Shown piece by piece: positions 34,164 through 46,156 of a stretch of DNA of 64,000 nt. The translations under genes and the position numbers were made by a program. The stretch covers positions 129,108,734 through 129,172,733 of the forward strand of contig CM035806.1 of assembly GCA_020466095.1 (NCBI GenBank), read 5' to 3'. Source of the stretch: Chlorops oryzae. Lineage: Eukaryota; Arthropoda; Insecta; Diptera; Chloropidae. The notes below the pieces were generated by a model that was not told the origin of the DNA, did not search any database, and saw only the letters and a list, made by a program, of their open reading frames with translations. Each line of letters begins with the position of its first letter. Position 1 is the stretch's first letter.

Positions 34164-34920
34164 TATACCCAGCGTAAGCAGAGGGTATATTAGTTTTGTG
34201 CTAATCTTGTAACAGCCAGAACTAAGGTCCGTGGATATAGACATATATATATATATATATATATATTCTTGATCAGGATCAAAAACTGAATCGATTTAGA
34301 CATTTCCGTCTGTGTTCGGATCTTTTCCGAAACGGCTGGACCAACGAAGTCGAAATTTGGCACACAGGTATATCGGGGTTCGAGTGTGCTCCTAAGTAAA
34401 AATGGCAGACATCCACCCACTGCCACGCCCCCAAATTTTTTAAATGTTTTTTCAGTAAAATGCTTGTAACTTGCGAACCACTCAACACATTTCATTGATA
34501 TTTGATATACTGGTAAACTACGAAAAGGGAAATATCCGGAAAAAAATGGGCGCCGTCTTCCTCGAGCCACGCCCACAAATAAGGGTTTATCGTCACTTGT
34601 GAAGTAAAAGGCGTAGAAGCTTGAAATTCGCAACATAGGTTGACCAAGTCAAATGAAAGGTGTTGGAAAATCATTTATGTGGCCCGCCCACTGCCACGCC
34701 CACAAATAAAAAATTTTCATAACTTCCGAAGTAAAAGGCGTAGAAGCTTCAAATTCACAACATAGGTTTACCAAGGTGAATGAAAGGTGTAGGTAAATAG
34801 TTTATGTGGCCCGCCCACTGCGACGCTCACAAATAGAGAAGCAAAATATAGTGCGCTCATAATGTCGGGACGCTGGGTATTTCAAAGTCGGGCTTGACCG
34901 ACTTTAGCTTTCTTACTTGC
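34164..34920 (+). mobile_element. INE-1/DINE-like repeat (copy C)
   Basis: Same start (TACCCAGCGTAAGC) and end (TTTCTTACTTGC) as copy B, with CTTGATCAGGATCAAAAAC and three tandem units carrying CCCGCCCACTGCCACGCCC. Confidence 0.78.
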
Positions 34921-35009
34921 TTTTTTCACTAAAAACTTACACGACACGTCTTATTACGACCGAACTCCGCTGCGAGAATGCCTTCTAAATTTATAAGTAA
35001 TCTTTAATG

Positions 35010-35271
35010 AAGATATTTTTTATTGTTGCAACGGATAGTGTATCCGGCCGAATGCATAAAATTTTGCGAATGCGAATACGAATGTCCAGAAATATGCGAA
35101 TATTCGCGAATGCGAATGAATTCTATGTTTTTGATATTTTTTGTTTAATAAAAAACGAAAAAAAGAACCATTTACTTCAAACAACTGTTTTGGTAGATTT
35201 TGTTGACAAGATTTGGTAAAAAATTTATTGGGGCTGCGGCAACGCTGCTCGTAATAGTCGATACTGCCAGC
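35010..35271. repeat. ATTCGC-rich repeat, second copy
   Basis: 35062-35120 is the inverse of 23775-23840 (GCGAATATTCGCGAATGCGA). No gene. Confidence 0.5.
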
Positions 35272-35953
35272 CATATAGTACTATAGATGGCACTTGGCAA
35301 AAAACGTGTGTGTTGAATTGAAGTAGGCCCCCTGTGCAAGCATTGTTGAAAAATCAAAAACGTAGCACGCCCCCTGAAAATTCCGGTTCCGGCTTAACAA
35401 ATATTTTATAATCTTGTAACATGAACTAATATTTTTGTTAGAAATCAGATATATATAAGTGTTAATCAAAGGTTTTTCATAAGGACTCATTATATTTTAC
35501 ACCAAAATATGTTATTTTTATACAATTAAAAATAATTAAATACATTTTTTCTCATATTATTGAGGAACGCTAAAGCAGAGTACTCATGCGTCGAATATGA
35601 ACGATAATTAAAAAGTTTGAATTCCACCACAGAACAGCTGATATGAAATATTCAGTGATATCATAACTAAAATTGCTCGATACATAACTAGTGGGCCAAG
35701 CACTTATGACATATCATGATAGATAGAATGCATAAACTACATATTTCTGGAGCTCTTCTGAATGAAAAAGGTACAAAATTGCATAAACTATCATCAAAAA
35801 CTAAAAAAGTTTTACATTAGAAAGAAAACATTTAAAAATTTAATCGCAAGTATGTTGAGTTTCAAAATTGAGTGAATACTCCAAAAATTATAGTATCACT
35901 AGTTCACCACGGAATTCGGTTGTTGTTGTAAGTGTCCCCTAAATTACTATATG
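35272..35953. mobile_element. Degenerate inverted copy of the 327-990 MITE
   Basis: The reverse complement matches 327-990 over most of its length, from CATATAGTACTATAGATGGC to a decayed terminus at 35932-35953. Shared segments include GTAGCACGCCCCC and ATACTCATGCGTCGAATAT equivalents. No TSD remains. A duplicated segment with GGAGCTCTTCTGAATGAAAA occurs at 35750 and 35964. Confidence 0.75.
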
Positions 35954-36719
35954 CTATATATTTTTGGAGCTCTTCTGAATGAAAAGGGTAAAGAATTGCA
36001 TAAACTACATTGGTCGGCAATGAAATCCTCCTTTTAAATTTGAGTAGTGGCTCTAGTAGATTTTGGTCTGCTGAATAATTGAAAAATATCAAAAATATTC
36101 CATCACGTCAAAATTTCGAGAAAATCGTGTTTGAAATTTGTAGCACCATTGCTTCATTCCAACTCATTTTTCTCAAATGTGGTTAAAGCTTTTTCAAAAT
36201 TGTAAAAACTTTTGTATTTCTTAAAGATCATTCTTCAATATTATACCAAAAATAAATGGAAAAACTTTAACTGAATTGTGTAAAATGGTGCTCAAAGTAA
36301 AAAAAATTGAAAAAATTATTTAAAATTTTCATATTTTTTTTTTAGTTTAAATGAAAATAACACAACCATTAACAGCCTCTTTTTCAATATCGATATCTTA
36401 AATGGCAGGCCAATCAATTATGTGCAGAAAATATCAAATCTCAGAACTGTGTCACAAACCTTTTCCACGATATAAAGGATTTTCTTAAACAACTCAATTT
36501 GGATTTTCGTATACGTAACATAACATAACTTTGAATTGAAAAATTTACTTGTTTTTCGTTTCGAAAAGCAATTATGACTAGATTGATTTGAAATATTGGG
36601 TCAGGAAAAAATAAAGTTAGGATTTAAATGTGCTAAATTCCATAGTTCCCCACGTTTACTGCCGAGCCCACAGTTTTTGGTCATTATGTGGACCGTTTAC
36701 TTTGAAAGTGCTGTAACTA
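35954..36719. other. AT-rich stretch before assembly gap
   Basis: No gene or paired repeats recognised. Confidence 0.3.
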
Positions 36720-36819
36720 NNNNNNNNNNNNNNNNNNNNNNNNNNNNNNNNNNNNNNNNNNNNNNNNNNNNNNNNNNNNNNNNNNNNNNNNNNNNNNNNN
36801 NNNNNNNNNNNNNNNNNNN
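36720..36819. other. Assembly gap (100 N)
   Basis: Exactly 100 N, a scaffold gap of nominal size. Sequence between is unknown. Confidence 1.
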
Positions 36820-37145
36820 AGCCATTCTAAGTTTAGGCATAGTTTGAAATTGTATTTAAAGCAATAAGTCAATCTTAGTTTAGTGTTTTATTGTAAGTAA
36901 GTTAATTTTAATCGTTTCGCGGTTTTTTCTGTTATTTTTCTTTGTTGCTTGGCGCTATAAAAGACTTAGTCTTAGTGTGCCTATCACCTTTGTATTTAAT
37001 AATAATAAAAAAAAAAAAAAAAACTAGCAGAATCTCTGCTTTTATATGCTTATAATCTAGCCGCGCGAAACAAAACATAAAAGGAAGTCGCACTGACAAA
37101 TAAACAAATAGGCAAACAATTGGTGTACTAAAATTAACCCCGAGT

Positions 37146-37744
37146 CTAGACTGGCGCAACATTTACGAGAAATTCTGAAGGAATCACACTCGAAAGACTA
37201 GTGAGTCTTCTTTCAATCTCAGGCATGTTTGAACTTTTCGTAACCAGCATTAACCACTTTTTTGTCACACCTAAATCAATTAAATGCATGGGATCTAATG
37301 GAAATTGTGTCACCATTTTAATGTTAACTTTTTCGAGAACATGAATCTGCGGTTTAAAGTATGGAGAATGGTGCGAAATATCCGCCCTAGCAGTAAACTC
37401 CTCATCTGTTCGAAGGTTGCCTATGTTTTGAGAAAAAGAAATGCGGTGGTTAATAGCAACTCCTTTTTGATCACATTTTGGGCATGAATTTTACCCGGTA
37501 TGAACTGTACACCTGTTACAAAAGCTCTTGCAGGAGAGTCACACGTAAACACCCTGACAGAAAAGTTCGCCGTCTTCGATTCTCCTAAGCGTATACCATT
37601 ATCCTGTAGGTCTTTGATCTCTTTAGAAAGGTCCTCCAAGAAATCATTCACATCAGCAGGTTTTCCGACACCTGCATAGCAGGCTATCATGAATGGGCGA
37701 ATACGTGGGAAGCCAACTATAGACCCCAGTATAGGCCATAATCC
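37146..37744 (-). pseudogene. Tnp2-like transposase, C-terminal part
   Basis: The minus strand encodes NGLWPILGSIVGFPRIRPFM, YAGVGKPADVNDFLEDLSKE and CDSPARAFVTGV, then after a one-base frameshift a CPKCDQKG pair, HHSPYF and LDPMHLIDLGVTKKW, stop at 37146-37148. These are hallmarks of the transposase domain shared by many insect genome ORFs and Tnp2/EnSpm-like proteins. The N-terminal half continues at 49623 on the far side of the Polinton. Confidence 0.7.
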
Positions 37745-37750
37745 ATTCTT

Positions 37751-38600
37751 AGAAGTAGGTGTGCTTAGCCGATTCTAGGTCAATGAAAACCTGCGCAAAA
37801 AGGGGGCGCAAAAAAGGGACCGCAAAAAGGTACCATAAGAAAAAGTGTCTCAAAAATTGTCGTAAAAAGGGGGCGCAAAAAAGGGACCGCAAAAGGTACC
37901 ATAAGAAAAAGTGTCTCAAAAATTGTCGTAAAAAGTACCGCAAAAAGAATCACAAAAAGTGTAGCAAAATGAACAAAAAAAAAAATCAAAATGTGGGTGT
38001 GTGTGTGGGTGTGTGTGGGTGTGTGTTGAAAAACTAATTTTTTCATGATCGATGGGAGAACACGTGTTAAAAGATGAATAGGAGTCCTTTTGGTGTATTT
38101 TAAAGTGCTATAAAACGAATTCGTCAAGGTCGATGGGAAAACAAGTGTTAAAAGATGAATAGCAGTCCTTTTGATGTATTTCAAAGTGTTAGAAAACGAA
38201 TTCGTCATTGTCGACGGGAGAGCATGATGTTTATAACTTTAAAATATTTACAATATTTACGACGGTAAAAAGATGAATAGGAACCCTTTTTCTGCAATAA
38301 AGATCTTTTGATGCATTTCAAATACAATGCAGGAGAATATGTAAAAAGCAGGTAAGAAATTTAAGACAATAGCATATCGCTATCATTGTGAGAGATCTTT
38401 TATAATAGTTTTCCACGCTCAACCAGATGGGTTCCTTATTTTTTTATTTATTTTTTTTTTTATCGGCTGTAGTTGGAAATTGAAGTCAAATAATAAGATA
38501 GACAAAATTTTCTTAACAGGTCAAACGGATATGTGTGAGTGAGTCATAGTTTAGTATAAAACGGAGTCCACTTTAAGATTCAATTCAGAAATTTTTTTAT
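37751..38600 (+). repeat. Polinton left TIR
   Basis: Inverted match to 48801-49616. It contains a tandem unit of about 66 bp with AAAAGGGACCGCAAAA and GTACCATAAGAAAAAGTG (37802-37935) and a GT microsatellite (37993-38028). Two GATCGATGGGAGAACACGTG-type segments follow. Confidence 0.88.
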
Positions 38601-41600
38601 CATTGAACAGGACAGTGTGCTGAAAAAAAAAGAAGCTATTTAAAATGAGTACATTTACATGTAAAACTTGTAATAAAATTTATAAGTATAAACGTACTTA
38701 ACACGTCATATTTTGACGATGAAAAAGCAAAAGTGAAGTGTAATGTTTGCGACAAAGAGTATTCGCGAAAAACTAAGTTGATGCAGCATAAAGCTTTAAA
38801 ACATGCATCAACAACAACAACAACAACACAAAGACCAAACCTAAATTATTATTGAAGTTAAAAAACTGTCAAGATTGCTAGGAGTGGATAAAGATATGCA
38901 ACTGGTCCAAACATTTACGGAAATCAAGCCATAAAGCGAATACGTCAACGCTCCTACACGAGAATGTTAAGAAGGTGAGAACATTGTTTAAGAATCGCAT
39001 AGAATGTTTTCAAATTGAAAACAAACACGTTGACGATTTGATACCGTTGAATTTTTTCGCAAATGTGGAACCCCACGTCAAAAGGCTTTTACAACAAACT
39101 CTTGTTAAACACAAGCTATTTAAATTTAATATGGAGCTCTTTTGCGAGTACATCAAATTTAAAATCATTGACGGAGAAGAAACAACTAGTATTAGTCAAA
39201 AGTCGTTTCAAACAACAATGGCAATAGCTCGGAGTGAAGCCAATATTCAAGAGATATACTCTAAAGACATAGTTAAAATATGTAAACGGATGGAAGAGTT
39301 TCAGGAGAAGGATAGCGGCTGGGCACTCTCAAAAATATTGTGGCTAGAACTTAACGTCAATCAATATAGACCGATCCGAGGCTCATCATATATACAAACT
39401 CCTACAGTTCTAGCCTCAAAAAAAGCTGTAATAAATGTGCAAAACAATGACCCATACTGCTTCAAATGGGCAATTATATCAGCTTTTTACAATTTTCCTG
39501 ACAACTCATCAAGATGTTCCACATATGAAGTCAACATAGAGGAAAACTTCATTGCTCTCAACGAAGAGAACATCATATTAAACTTTGATGGGCTAAGTTT
39601 TCCTCTTCCTGTGAAGGATGTTGCAATTTTCGAAGACAATAATCCTCTTATCAGTGTAAATATTTTTGGGTTTCAAGAGGAAAAAGGATGCATTATTGGG
39701 CCATACTATAAGACAAACACTTTGAAGCCAATACATTTAAACCTGCTTCTTTTGGAAAAAGAAGAAAATTTCCACTACGTATGGATAAAGAATATCTCAA
39801 GGTTAGCATTTAAATTGCTTTATATAATAGCTATTGATGTAGAAAACATTGTCATAATTGGTATTTACAACAACAAAAAAATTGTTTCCTCTTCTTTTTT
39901 CAGATTATTGAGTACACAAAGTGGTAAACACGGTCACACAATCCATATGTGTAACTTTTGTTTGCAGTTCTTCCAGAGGCGCGAAACACTGGAGAAACAT
40001 TTAAAGTACTGCAACCGAACGGTAACAGAGTTACCAGTAAAAGGTGAAAATGATATTCTTAAGTTTAAGAATTAAAAAAAACAATTAAATGTTCCTTTTG
40101 TAGTATATGCAGACTTTGAATGAATGCTTTTTCCAACAAATGAACAAGAATCTGAAAATGTAACAAGAGTTCAGACACACAAACCGATTGCCTTTAGTTA
40201 TTTTATTAAATGCAGTTTTGATTCCAGTCTAGATATATTTCAAATGTATGTCCAAGCGAATGAAGATGATGAAGATGCAGGCGAGGTATTCGTCAAAAGA
40301 ATTTATGAAGATTGTGTACCATTGTTGGAAAACAATGTTTTTCAATTCAAAGAAATGAATCCGCTTTCCAGAAGCCAACAGATTTCTTTTGATAATGCAA
40401 CGAATTGTCATATTTGCGAGCTACCACTAGATGACACAAAAGTTAGAGATCATTGCCATTTAACAGGAGAATTTCGAGGTGCAGCACACTCTAAATGCAA
40501 TCTAGAATTTCAAATTAGTCGTTTTATACCCATTTTTTTCATAACTTTTCGGCATATGATTGCCATTTATTTGTTCAAAAACTAAATTTTTTACCTGGTT
40601 CTATTAGTGTAGTTGCGCTCAATAACGAAAAGTATATTTCATTGGCAAAACACTTTACAGCTAAAGATAAACAACATGCGGAAATACGTTTTCTGGACTC
40701 TTTTAAATTTCTACCAGCCAGCCTAGACACCTTAGCTCGAAATCTGGAGAAAGACAGCTTTAATATTTTGAGTACAGAATTTCACGATGAGGACGAAAAA
40801 AATTTATTAACACGTAAAGGTGTATTTCCAATATGATTACATTAAATCATTTGAAAGTCTAACAGAAACAAGCTTGCCACCACGCGAAGCTTTTTTCAAT
40901 AAACTAACAAACAAAGCATGTACCATTGAAGATTATCAAGATGCTCAAAATGTTTGGCAGTTTTTCAATTGTGCAACGCTTTGCGATTATATGTTTATAT
41001 ATTTAAAGACAGATGTTTTGTTGCTAGCTGATGTTATGGAAAACTTTAGAAGAGTTTCTCAAAATATTTATAAATTGGACCCGTGCCAATATTTAACATT
41101 ACCAGCGCTATCATGGGATGCAATGCTTAAGTACACAAAAATAGAACTAGAGCTTTTAACTGACATTGAAATGCTCTATTTAATAAGAAATGGTATACGT
41201 GGTGGTTTGGTTCAATGTAGCAAAAGACATTCTACTGCAAACAATATATACATGATGGAAGATTATGATGCAAGTAAGCCTTCATCCACAATTGTGTATT
41301 TGGAACCAAATAATTTGTATGGATATGCAATGTCCGAATATCTGCCCTATGGAGGTTTCAAGTGGTTAGAAAATATTGAAAATTTCAATGTCTTCTCAAT
41401 ACCAGCCGATTCACTATTTGGCTACATATTAGAAGTTGATTTGGAATATCCACAAGAAATTCATGACTTACATAATGATCTTCCATTTTTCCAGCAAACA
41501 AGAAGCCACCAGGCGGAAAAATTGCAAAGCTTTTAGCAGACTTGACTCCCAAACATAACTATCCGTTCATTATAGAGTTCTTCAACAGTGTTTAAAACAT

Positions 41601-42390
41601 GGTCTTAAACTAGTAAAAGTTCATCGAATATTAGAGTTCAAACAGTCTTCTTGGCTACAAAAATACATAGACCTTAATACTGAATGTAGACAAAATGCTA
41701 AAAACGATTTTGAGAAAATTTTTTTAAGCTTTTGAATAATGCAGTGTACGGTAAAACTATGGAAAATATTGAAAAGAGAAGAAATATAAAATTAGTAGAA
41801 GAGTGGGAGAGTAAGGGTAAACGGCTTGGTGCTAAAGCCCTCATATCTAAACCAAATTTTCGTAGTATTAAAATTTTCACAGACAATTTAATATCCATAG
41901 AACTGCAAAAAGAAAAAAATTTTATATGACAAGCCCATGTATTTGGGTTTCGCAGTATTAGAGTTGTCAAAACATAAAATGTACAGTTTCCACTATGATT
42001 ATATGCTACCGAAATTTGGAAAACATCTGTCTTTAAATTTTATGGACACTGATTCATTCATATATATAGTATTGAAAATTCTGATTTTTATTAAGAAATT
42101 TTTCCTGATATCGATTTCAATTTTGATACATCAGACTATTCTCCAGATAATCAATTTAAAATTCCTCTTAGAAATAAAAAAGTTTTGGGAATGATGAAGG
42201 ATGAGCTTAGTGGAAGAATAATTAAAGAGTTTATTGGGCTCAGATCGAAAATGTATTCATTAAAAACTTTAGACAATTTTGAAATAAAAAAGTCTAAAGG
42301 AGTCAAAAAGGCTGCATTAATGAAATTAACTATTGACGATTATCGATTATGTTTGTTAGAAAATAAGATCTATTTTGATAGTATGTATAT

Positions 42391-43596
42391 TAGGCCGGGT
42401 CGATTTGTATGGGTGGAAAAAAAATCAAAAATGGTATAGCAAAATCGTAATCTACGACAAATTCTAAGAAAATTTCCCTCAGAAACCATAGTCCTAAAAT
42501 CAATCCCTGTTCCGCGCAAATCGACCTCAAAATTTTCCAATGACGATAAGTTTTCATTGAAGTTTTTTTTTAAGTATTTTTTTTTTATTATGTTGTTAAA
42601 ATTAAGGTAAAAGTTAGTTTTTTAAATCTTTTTTGCACTCCATTCGAGGAGTTCTTCCACGACTTTCCAATGTTACTGCTATCACATAATTTCGATTTTT
42701 TTCTGTAACTCGCTGTGAAACACTAGTCAGAAGCTGCACACATCGCTCTGTTCCTTGAATGTGTAAGGGAATTTTCGGGTCAGCCAACGGTGGAGCGTCA
42801 AACCCAATGTACTCCAACAAGTGGTTCGTAAGTAATGTTGGCCGTGAAGGGAGGCTCAGGTAAAATGTTTTCATCATCCAAATCTATCATATTCATGTAG
42901 TCCAAGCATTCAAAATTGATCGTAAACTTTTTGTAAATTCTAAGTTTGGCTGGATTATAGAGCTTATCGCGATAATGCAAAATTTTAGTTATTGCTCTTT
43001 CACGAACATTTTTTCTTTCATCGAAAAGCATTGTTAGCAAGACGTTTTCGGGATGAGCAAAATATGGATTATTTTGAACTAATTTGTTCATGATTTCTCG
43101 AAGAGTTGGTGGTAAATATTTTGTTGATTGTATAAATTTAAATAATAGCAAACTATCATTTATACTGAACTATAAAATTTGACATTAAAGTACATCGGCA
43201 CATAAACTTTCATTATGAAATTTGCGAGCGCTTTTAGATTTACGCATGGTGAATTAGTCGTCACATATAAGCGTAAAAGTCTGCTCGCTTTTGTCAGCCA
43301 ACGATAATAAGTGTAACAACAACTTTATATGCAAAAACCACATTCCGAATGATTTTAATAAAAAAAATTGATCCACTTATGTATGTTAAGAAGTATAAAG
43401 CCTCTAAGAATTGTATCATTAGAAAATAAAAAAATAAAAAAAAATTTTTTCAATGAAAACTTATCGTCATTGACAAATATTGAAGTCGATTTGCGCGGAA
43501 CAGGGATTGATTTTAGGACTATGGTTTCTGAGGGAACTTTTCTGTAGATTACGATTTTGCTATACCATTTTTGCGAAAATGAATCAACCCGCCCTA
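42391..43596. mobile_element. 1206-bp DNA transposon, TIR TAGGGCGGGTTGATT, 8-bp TSD
   Basis: TIRs about 150 bp, starting TAGGCCGGGTCGATT on the left and TAGGGCGGGTTGATT (complement) on the right; TSD ATGTATAT exact at 42383-42390 and 43597-43604. Inserted in the Polinton polymerase C-terminus. It carries part of a transposase (next entry) and so is an internally deleted derivative rather than a MITE built only of ends. Confidence 0.88.
42614..43151 (-). pseudogene. Transposase C-terminal fragment (HxQxxER family)
   Basis: Two overlapping minus-strand frames: 43151-42798 (LLTMLFDERKNVRERAITKI, INFECLDYMNMIDLDDENI, PEPPFT) and 42877-42614 (IPLHIQGTERCVQLLTSVSQ, SRGRTPRME). The H-x-Q-x-x-E-R motif followed by a V-T-rich helix recurs in insect transposase-like proteins of unclear superfamily; the Glu may be catalytic. 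A frameshift lies in the overlap and the N-terminal half is missing. Confidence 0.6.
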
Positions 43597-43805
43597 ATGT
43601 ATATGTTTAGAAGTAAGTTTCATGCCATTTACACCGAATTGTGGAAAAAAGTAGTATTAAGTAATACAGATGACAAGAGGTGTATTCAATCAGATGGTAT
43701 TAATACTTTTGCATGGGGGCACTATAGTATTGTTACTAGTGAACATATGGATATAGACTAAATTTTATGTATATGTATATTTATTTAGTATAAGAATTAA
43801 TGCAA

Positions 43806-43848
<43 letters not shown>

Positions 43849-43854
43849 TTAATG

Positions 43855-44084
43855 AATTTCACAAGAAAGGTGAGCCAACATTCAGGCGGTTGATTTATTA
43901 CGTTACTAATTGTCAATTAATTAACAACATGACATTGGAAAGCGGAATAATTCGTCTTTTTCTAAAAAAATTTAAGCTTCATATTTCTAGCGAAGACTAT
44001 AATTTTTTGTGGTCAGCAATGCAACAAGCTAAACAAATGGAACAAGAACGAGTTGTCAAATCCATATATGGAATGCATTTCTAA
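43855..44084 (+). CDS. Small Polinton ORF of unknown function
   Basis: About 75 codons downstream of a run of about 35 A (43808-43842), ending at 44084. Contains LESGIIRLFLKKFKLHISSE and AMQQAKQMEQERVVKSIYGM, probably helical. I do not recognise a family. Its open frame through the A-run is trivial. Confidence 0.35.
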
Positions 44085-44245
44085 AGCTGTCCTTCAAGCT
44101 GTAACAACTTTTCTCAAGGATACAATGATTGCACTTGTTTCAACAACAAATTTATTCTCTGCAAAGCACACAAACTAATGAACCATTATACAAATTTAAT
44201 TAGAAAAAAATAGTAAATTTTGATTTGTTATTGTATTTATGTTTA

Positions 44246-44600
44246 TTATGAATTTGAATAAAGAAATTGTAAACATAAATGACCACAGTTATATGAATTG
44301 TATTGTTGATGTTGTTTATAGTTATAGCTCAAGTTTTTCACTCCAAGGTATTTCACAACTTCTTTTGGTGGAGGTAGATTACCAAAACTATCAAAGTATT
44401 CTTTTAAACCATCATTTTTAATATATGCTACCCAATGCGTTCCTCCTCCATCTGCTGAATCTAGATTAATAATTCCACATTCGTTCTTATGGGGGCGTTT
44501 TGGGGTAAAGCATTTCGCATGCAAACACCTCTAAAGGACTGTAATTTCTTAGCATATTTTCTGATAGCGTCTTCAGTTAGGGCTCTGTTGGGTAGCATGT
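44246..44600 (-). pseudogene. Polinton cysteine protease (adenain-like), frameshifted
   Basis: Ulp1/adenovirus-protease-type maturation protease. Visible catalytic pattern: His in GGTHWVAY, Asp in YFDSFG, Gln in KQHQQYN, Cys in YNCGHLCLQFL. The N-terminal start at 44600 (MLPNRALTEDAI, SFRGVCMR) is in another frame, so one frameshift lies near 44510-44525. It would cleave capsid precursors in a virus-like cycle. Confidence 0.8.
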
Positions 44601-44603
44601 TTA

Positions 44604-45437
44604 TTAGTTTTTTGTGTACGGTTTAAGAAAGAAACCATATCCTTTTCTATATGGTTTTAAATAGAGCCCATTTCCAACCGCAACAGGTTCCTGAAGCTTT
44701 TTATTCTTTGCAGATATTACGTTTTTAATCAGGTTTGCAATTGACATTCCTTTAGATATAATTCCTCCAAGTTTCAAAATTCCCGCTAAAATTGGTATTA
44801 ATGGTAAAAATCCTCCCACTTTGGGTACTGGGATAATGCGCGGTATTGCTTTTTTGGTTTGTCTCTTAAGTAACGATGGTAGAGATTTTTCAGCAACTTG
44901 GATAGCATCATGTAAGCCAATGGGCTTTGCTCTTTTCAATTCTGTTGTAGCTTTCTTGATTGCTGTCTTAAAAATTTTTGTAGGACATTCCTTCTTTTTC
45001 TTTACAGTTTTTTTCTCCATCATTATATTCTTCTTCTTCTTTTGATTTTGCATGAAATTTGTGAGACTGCCACCAAATTTTAATTTAGCTTTCATAGCGT
45101 TTGTAACAAACCAAGCGTTTGCTTTTTCTGTAGCACTGGCGGCAGTCGATTTAACTCTCTCCCAAGCTCTTTCCACTAAATTCTTATCTGCAATATGCCG
45201 ATTTTCCAAGTCTTTGAATTGAGAATAGGCAATATCGTGTTCTCTACAGGCACAATCCAATGGGTTGATACCTTTGTCTCTTCTTGCTAAACGTTTTTGA
45301 AGCTTTGTACCTGGACCACAAAACTGATAGCCTGGTAAATGAAGTTCTATTGGTAGTTTATTAATAAAATTATTTATTAATCCTCTTCCGATGACCTTTC
45401 GTTTATGACTAATTGCGATTTTAGGGTGGACAATCAT
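44604..45437 (-). CDS. Polinton PLA2-domain protein, intact
   Basis: 277-codon ORF without breaks. An N-terminal phospholipase-A2-like domain lies at about 32-95: GPGTKLQKRLARRDKGINPL, DCACREHDIAYS (the HD pair and Ca-loop Gly residues as in parvovirus VP1-type PLA2). The middle is Lys-rich (NQKKKKN, KKTVKKKKE). A hydrophobic segment lies near 205-235 (GGFLPLIPILAGILKLGG), and the C-terminus repeats a short motif (GLYLKPYRKGYGFFLKPY). Known Polintons carry similar proteins, thought to be minor virion components that help membrane passage. Placed back to back with the protease on the minus strand and divergent from the ATPase. Confidence 0.8.
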   Translation of the reverse strand: MIVHPKIAISHKRKVIGRGLINNFINKLPIELHLPGYQFCGPGTKLQKRLARRDKGINPLDCACREHDIAYSQFKDLENRHIADKNLVERAWERVKSTAASATEKANAWFVTNAMKAKLKFGGSLTNFMQNQKKKKNIMMEKKTVKKKKECPTKIFKTAIKKATTELKRAKPIGLHDAIQVAEKSLPSLLKRQTKKAIPRIIPVPKVGGFLPLIPILAGILKLGGIISKGMSIANLIKNVISAKNKKLQEPVAVGNGLYLKPYRKGYGFFLKPYTKN

Positions 45438-45538
45438 TTAAAGACTTATACTTTGAATATGTTATAATCAAAACAATGACCAAAATCAATCTAACTGAAA
45501 AGGTATAAAAGCATCATCTTTTATAGTTTAACTTTTAG

Positions 45539-46127
45539 TTGAAAGGAAAAATGCGTTTCGTAAAACAGCAGAAGAATATTTTAGTGAAAAATTTGGATGT
45601 GAAAATAAATCCAAATGTTAATTCAACACAATCGCGTCATAGTTCATTGTTACCAAACACAATACGAGCATTAATTGTTGGACCATCTAATTGTGGGAAA
45701 ACTAATGTTATGTTGAGTCTTATTGAAAGTCCCCATGGACTTAGATTAAAAAATATATACTTTATTCAAAATCATTACATCAGCCAAATAAATACAGTAT
45801 TTAAAACAACTTATAAATCCTATAAAAGGAAAGGGACTTTTAACCTACTCTGAAAATGATGATGTCATAGCTCCAGAAAACGCTAAACAGGACTCAATTT
45901 TTATTTTTGATGATGTTGCATGTGAGAAACAAAACAATATACGAAATTATTTCTGCATGGGGCGACATAACAATATTGATTGCTTCTATCTTTGTCAAAA
46001 TTACACTCGAATACCAAAACATTTGATTCGCGACAACGCGAACTTAATTATTATATTAAGCAGGATGAAATGAATATACGTCATATATACCATGACATTG
46101 GTAAGTATGAATTTGCCGATTTTTAAA
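45539..46127 (+). pseudogene. Polinton packaging ATPase (FtsK/HerA type), frameshifted
   Basis: Walker A in LIVGPSNCGKTNVMLSLI (near 45670-45725), Walker B in FIFDDVACEKQ (near 45900-45930), sensor-like CQNYTRIPKHLI (45995-46025). It starts at 45539 and changes frame near 45830 and again near 46070, ending at 46127. Function in the family: translocating DNA into capsids. Confidence 0.8.
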
Positions 46128-46156
46128 AATTTGTGGAGAGTGTTGGAAGGATAAGC

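Larger units (their letters stand above)
38645..43760 (+). pseudogene. Polinton DNA polymerase B, multiply broken
   Basis: Protein-primed family B polymerase that would copy the element. A C2H2 finger segment lies at 38645-38820. The N-terminal domain is open from 38975 to 40075 (DSGWALSKILWLELNVNQY, INVQNNDPYCF), with a C2H2-like CNFCLQFF...HLKYC. The exonuclease Exo I motif lies at about 40105-40120, directly followed by a stop. CHICELPL and VRDHCHLTGEFRGAAHS lie near 40410-40490. Palm motif A reads YLEPNNLYGYAM near 41300, where the family has Asp instead of Glu; motif B is NNAVYGKTMENI (41735), motif C is MDTDSFIY (42043). The last part (43604-43760) lies beyond a DNA transposon at 42391-43596. 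At least five frameshifts or stops. Confidence 0.82.

Noticed and set aside
37759..38208. Lys/Arg-rich ORFs on both strands in the Polinton TIR
   Set aside because: Caused by tandem GCAAAAAAGGGACCGC repeats and a GT microsatellite; mirrored in the other TIR.
43800..43854. Lys-rich start of an ORF
   Set aside because: Encoded by a run of about 35 A; no start within a unique sequence.
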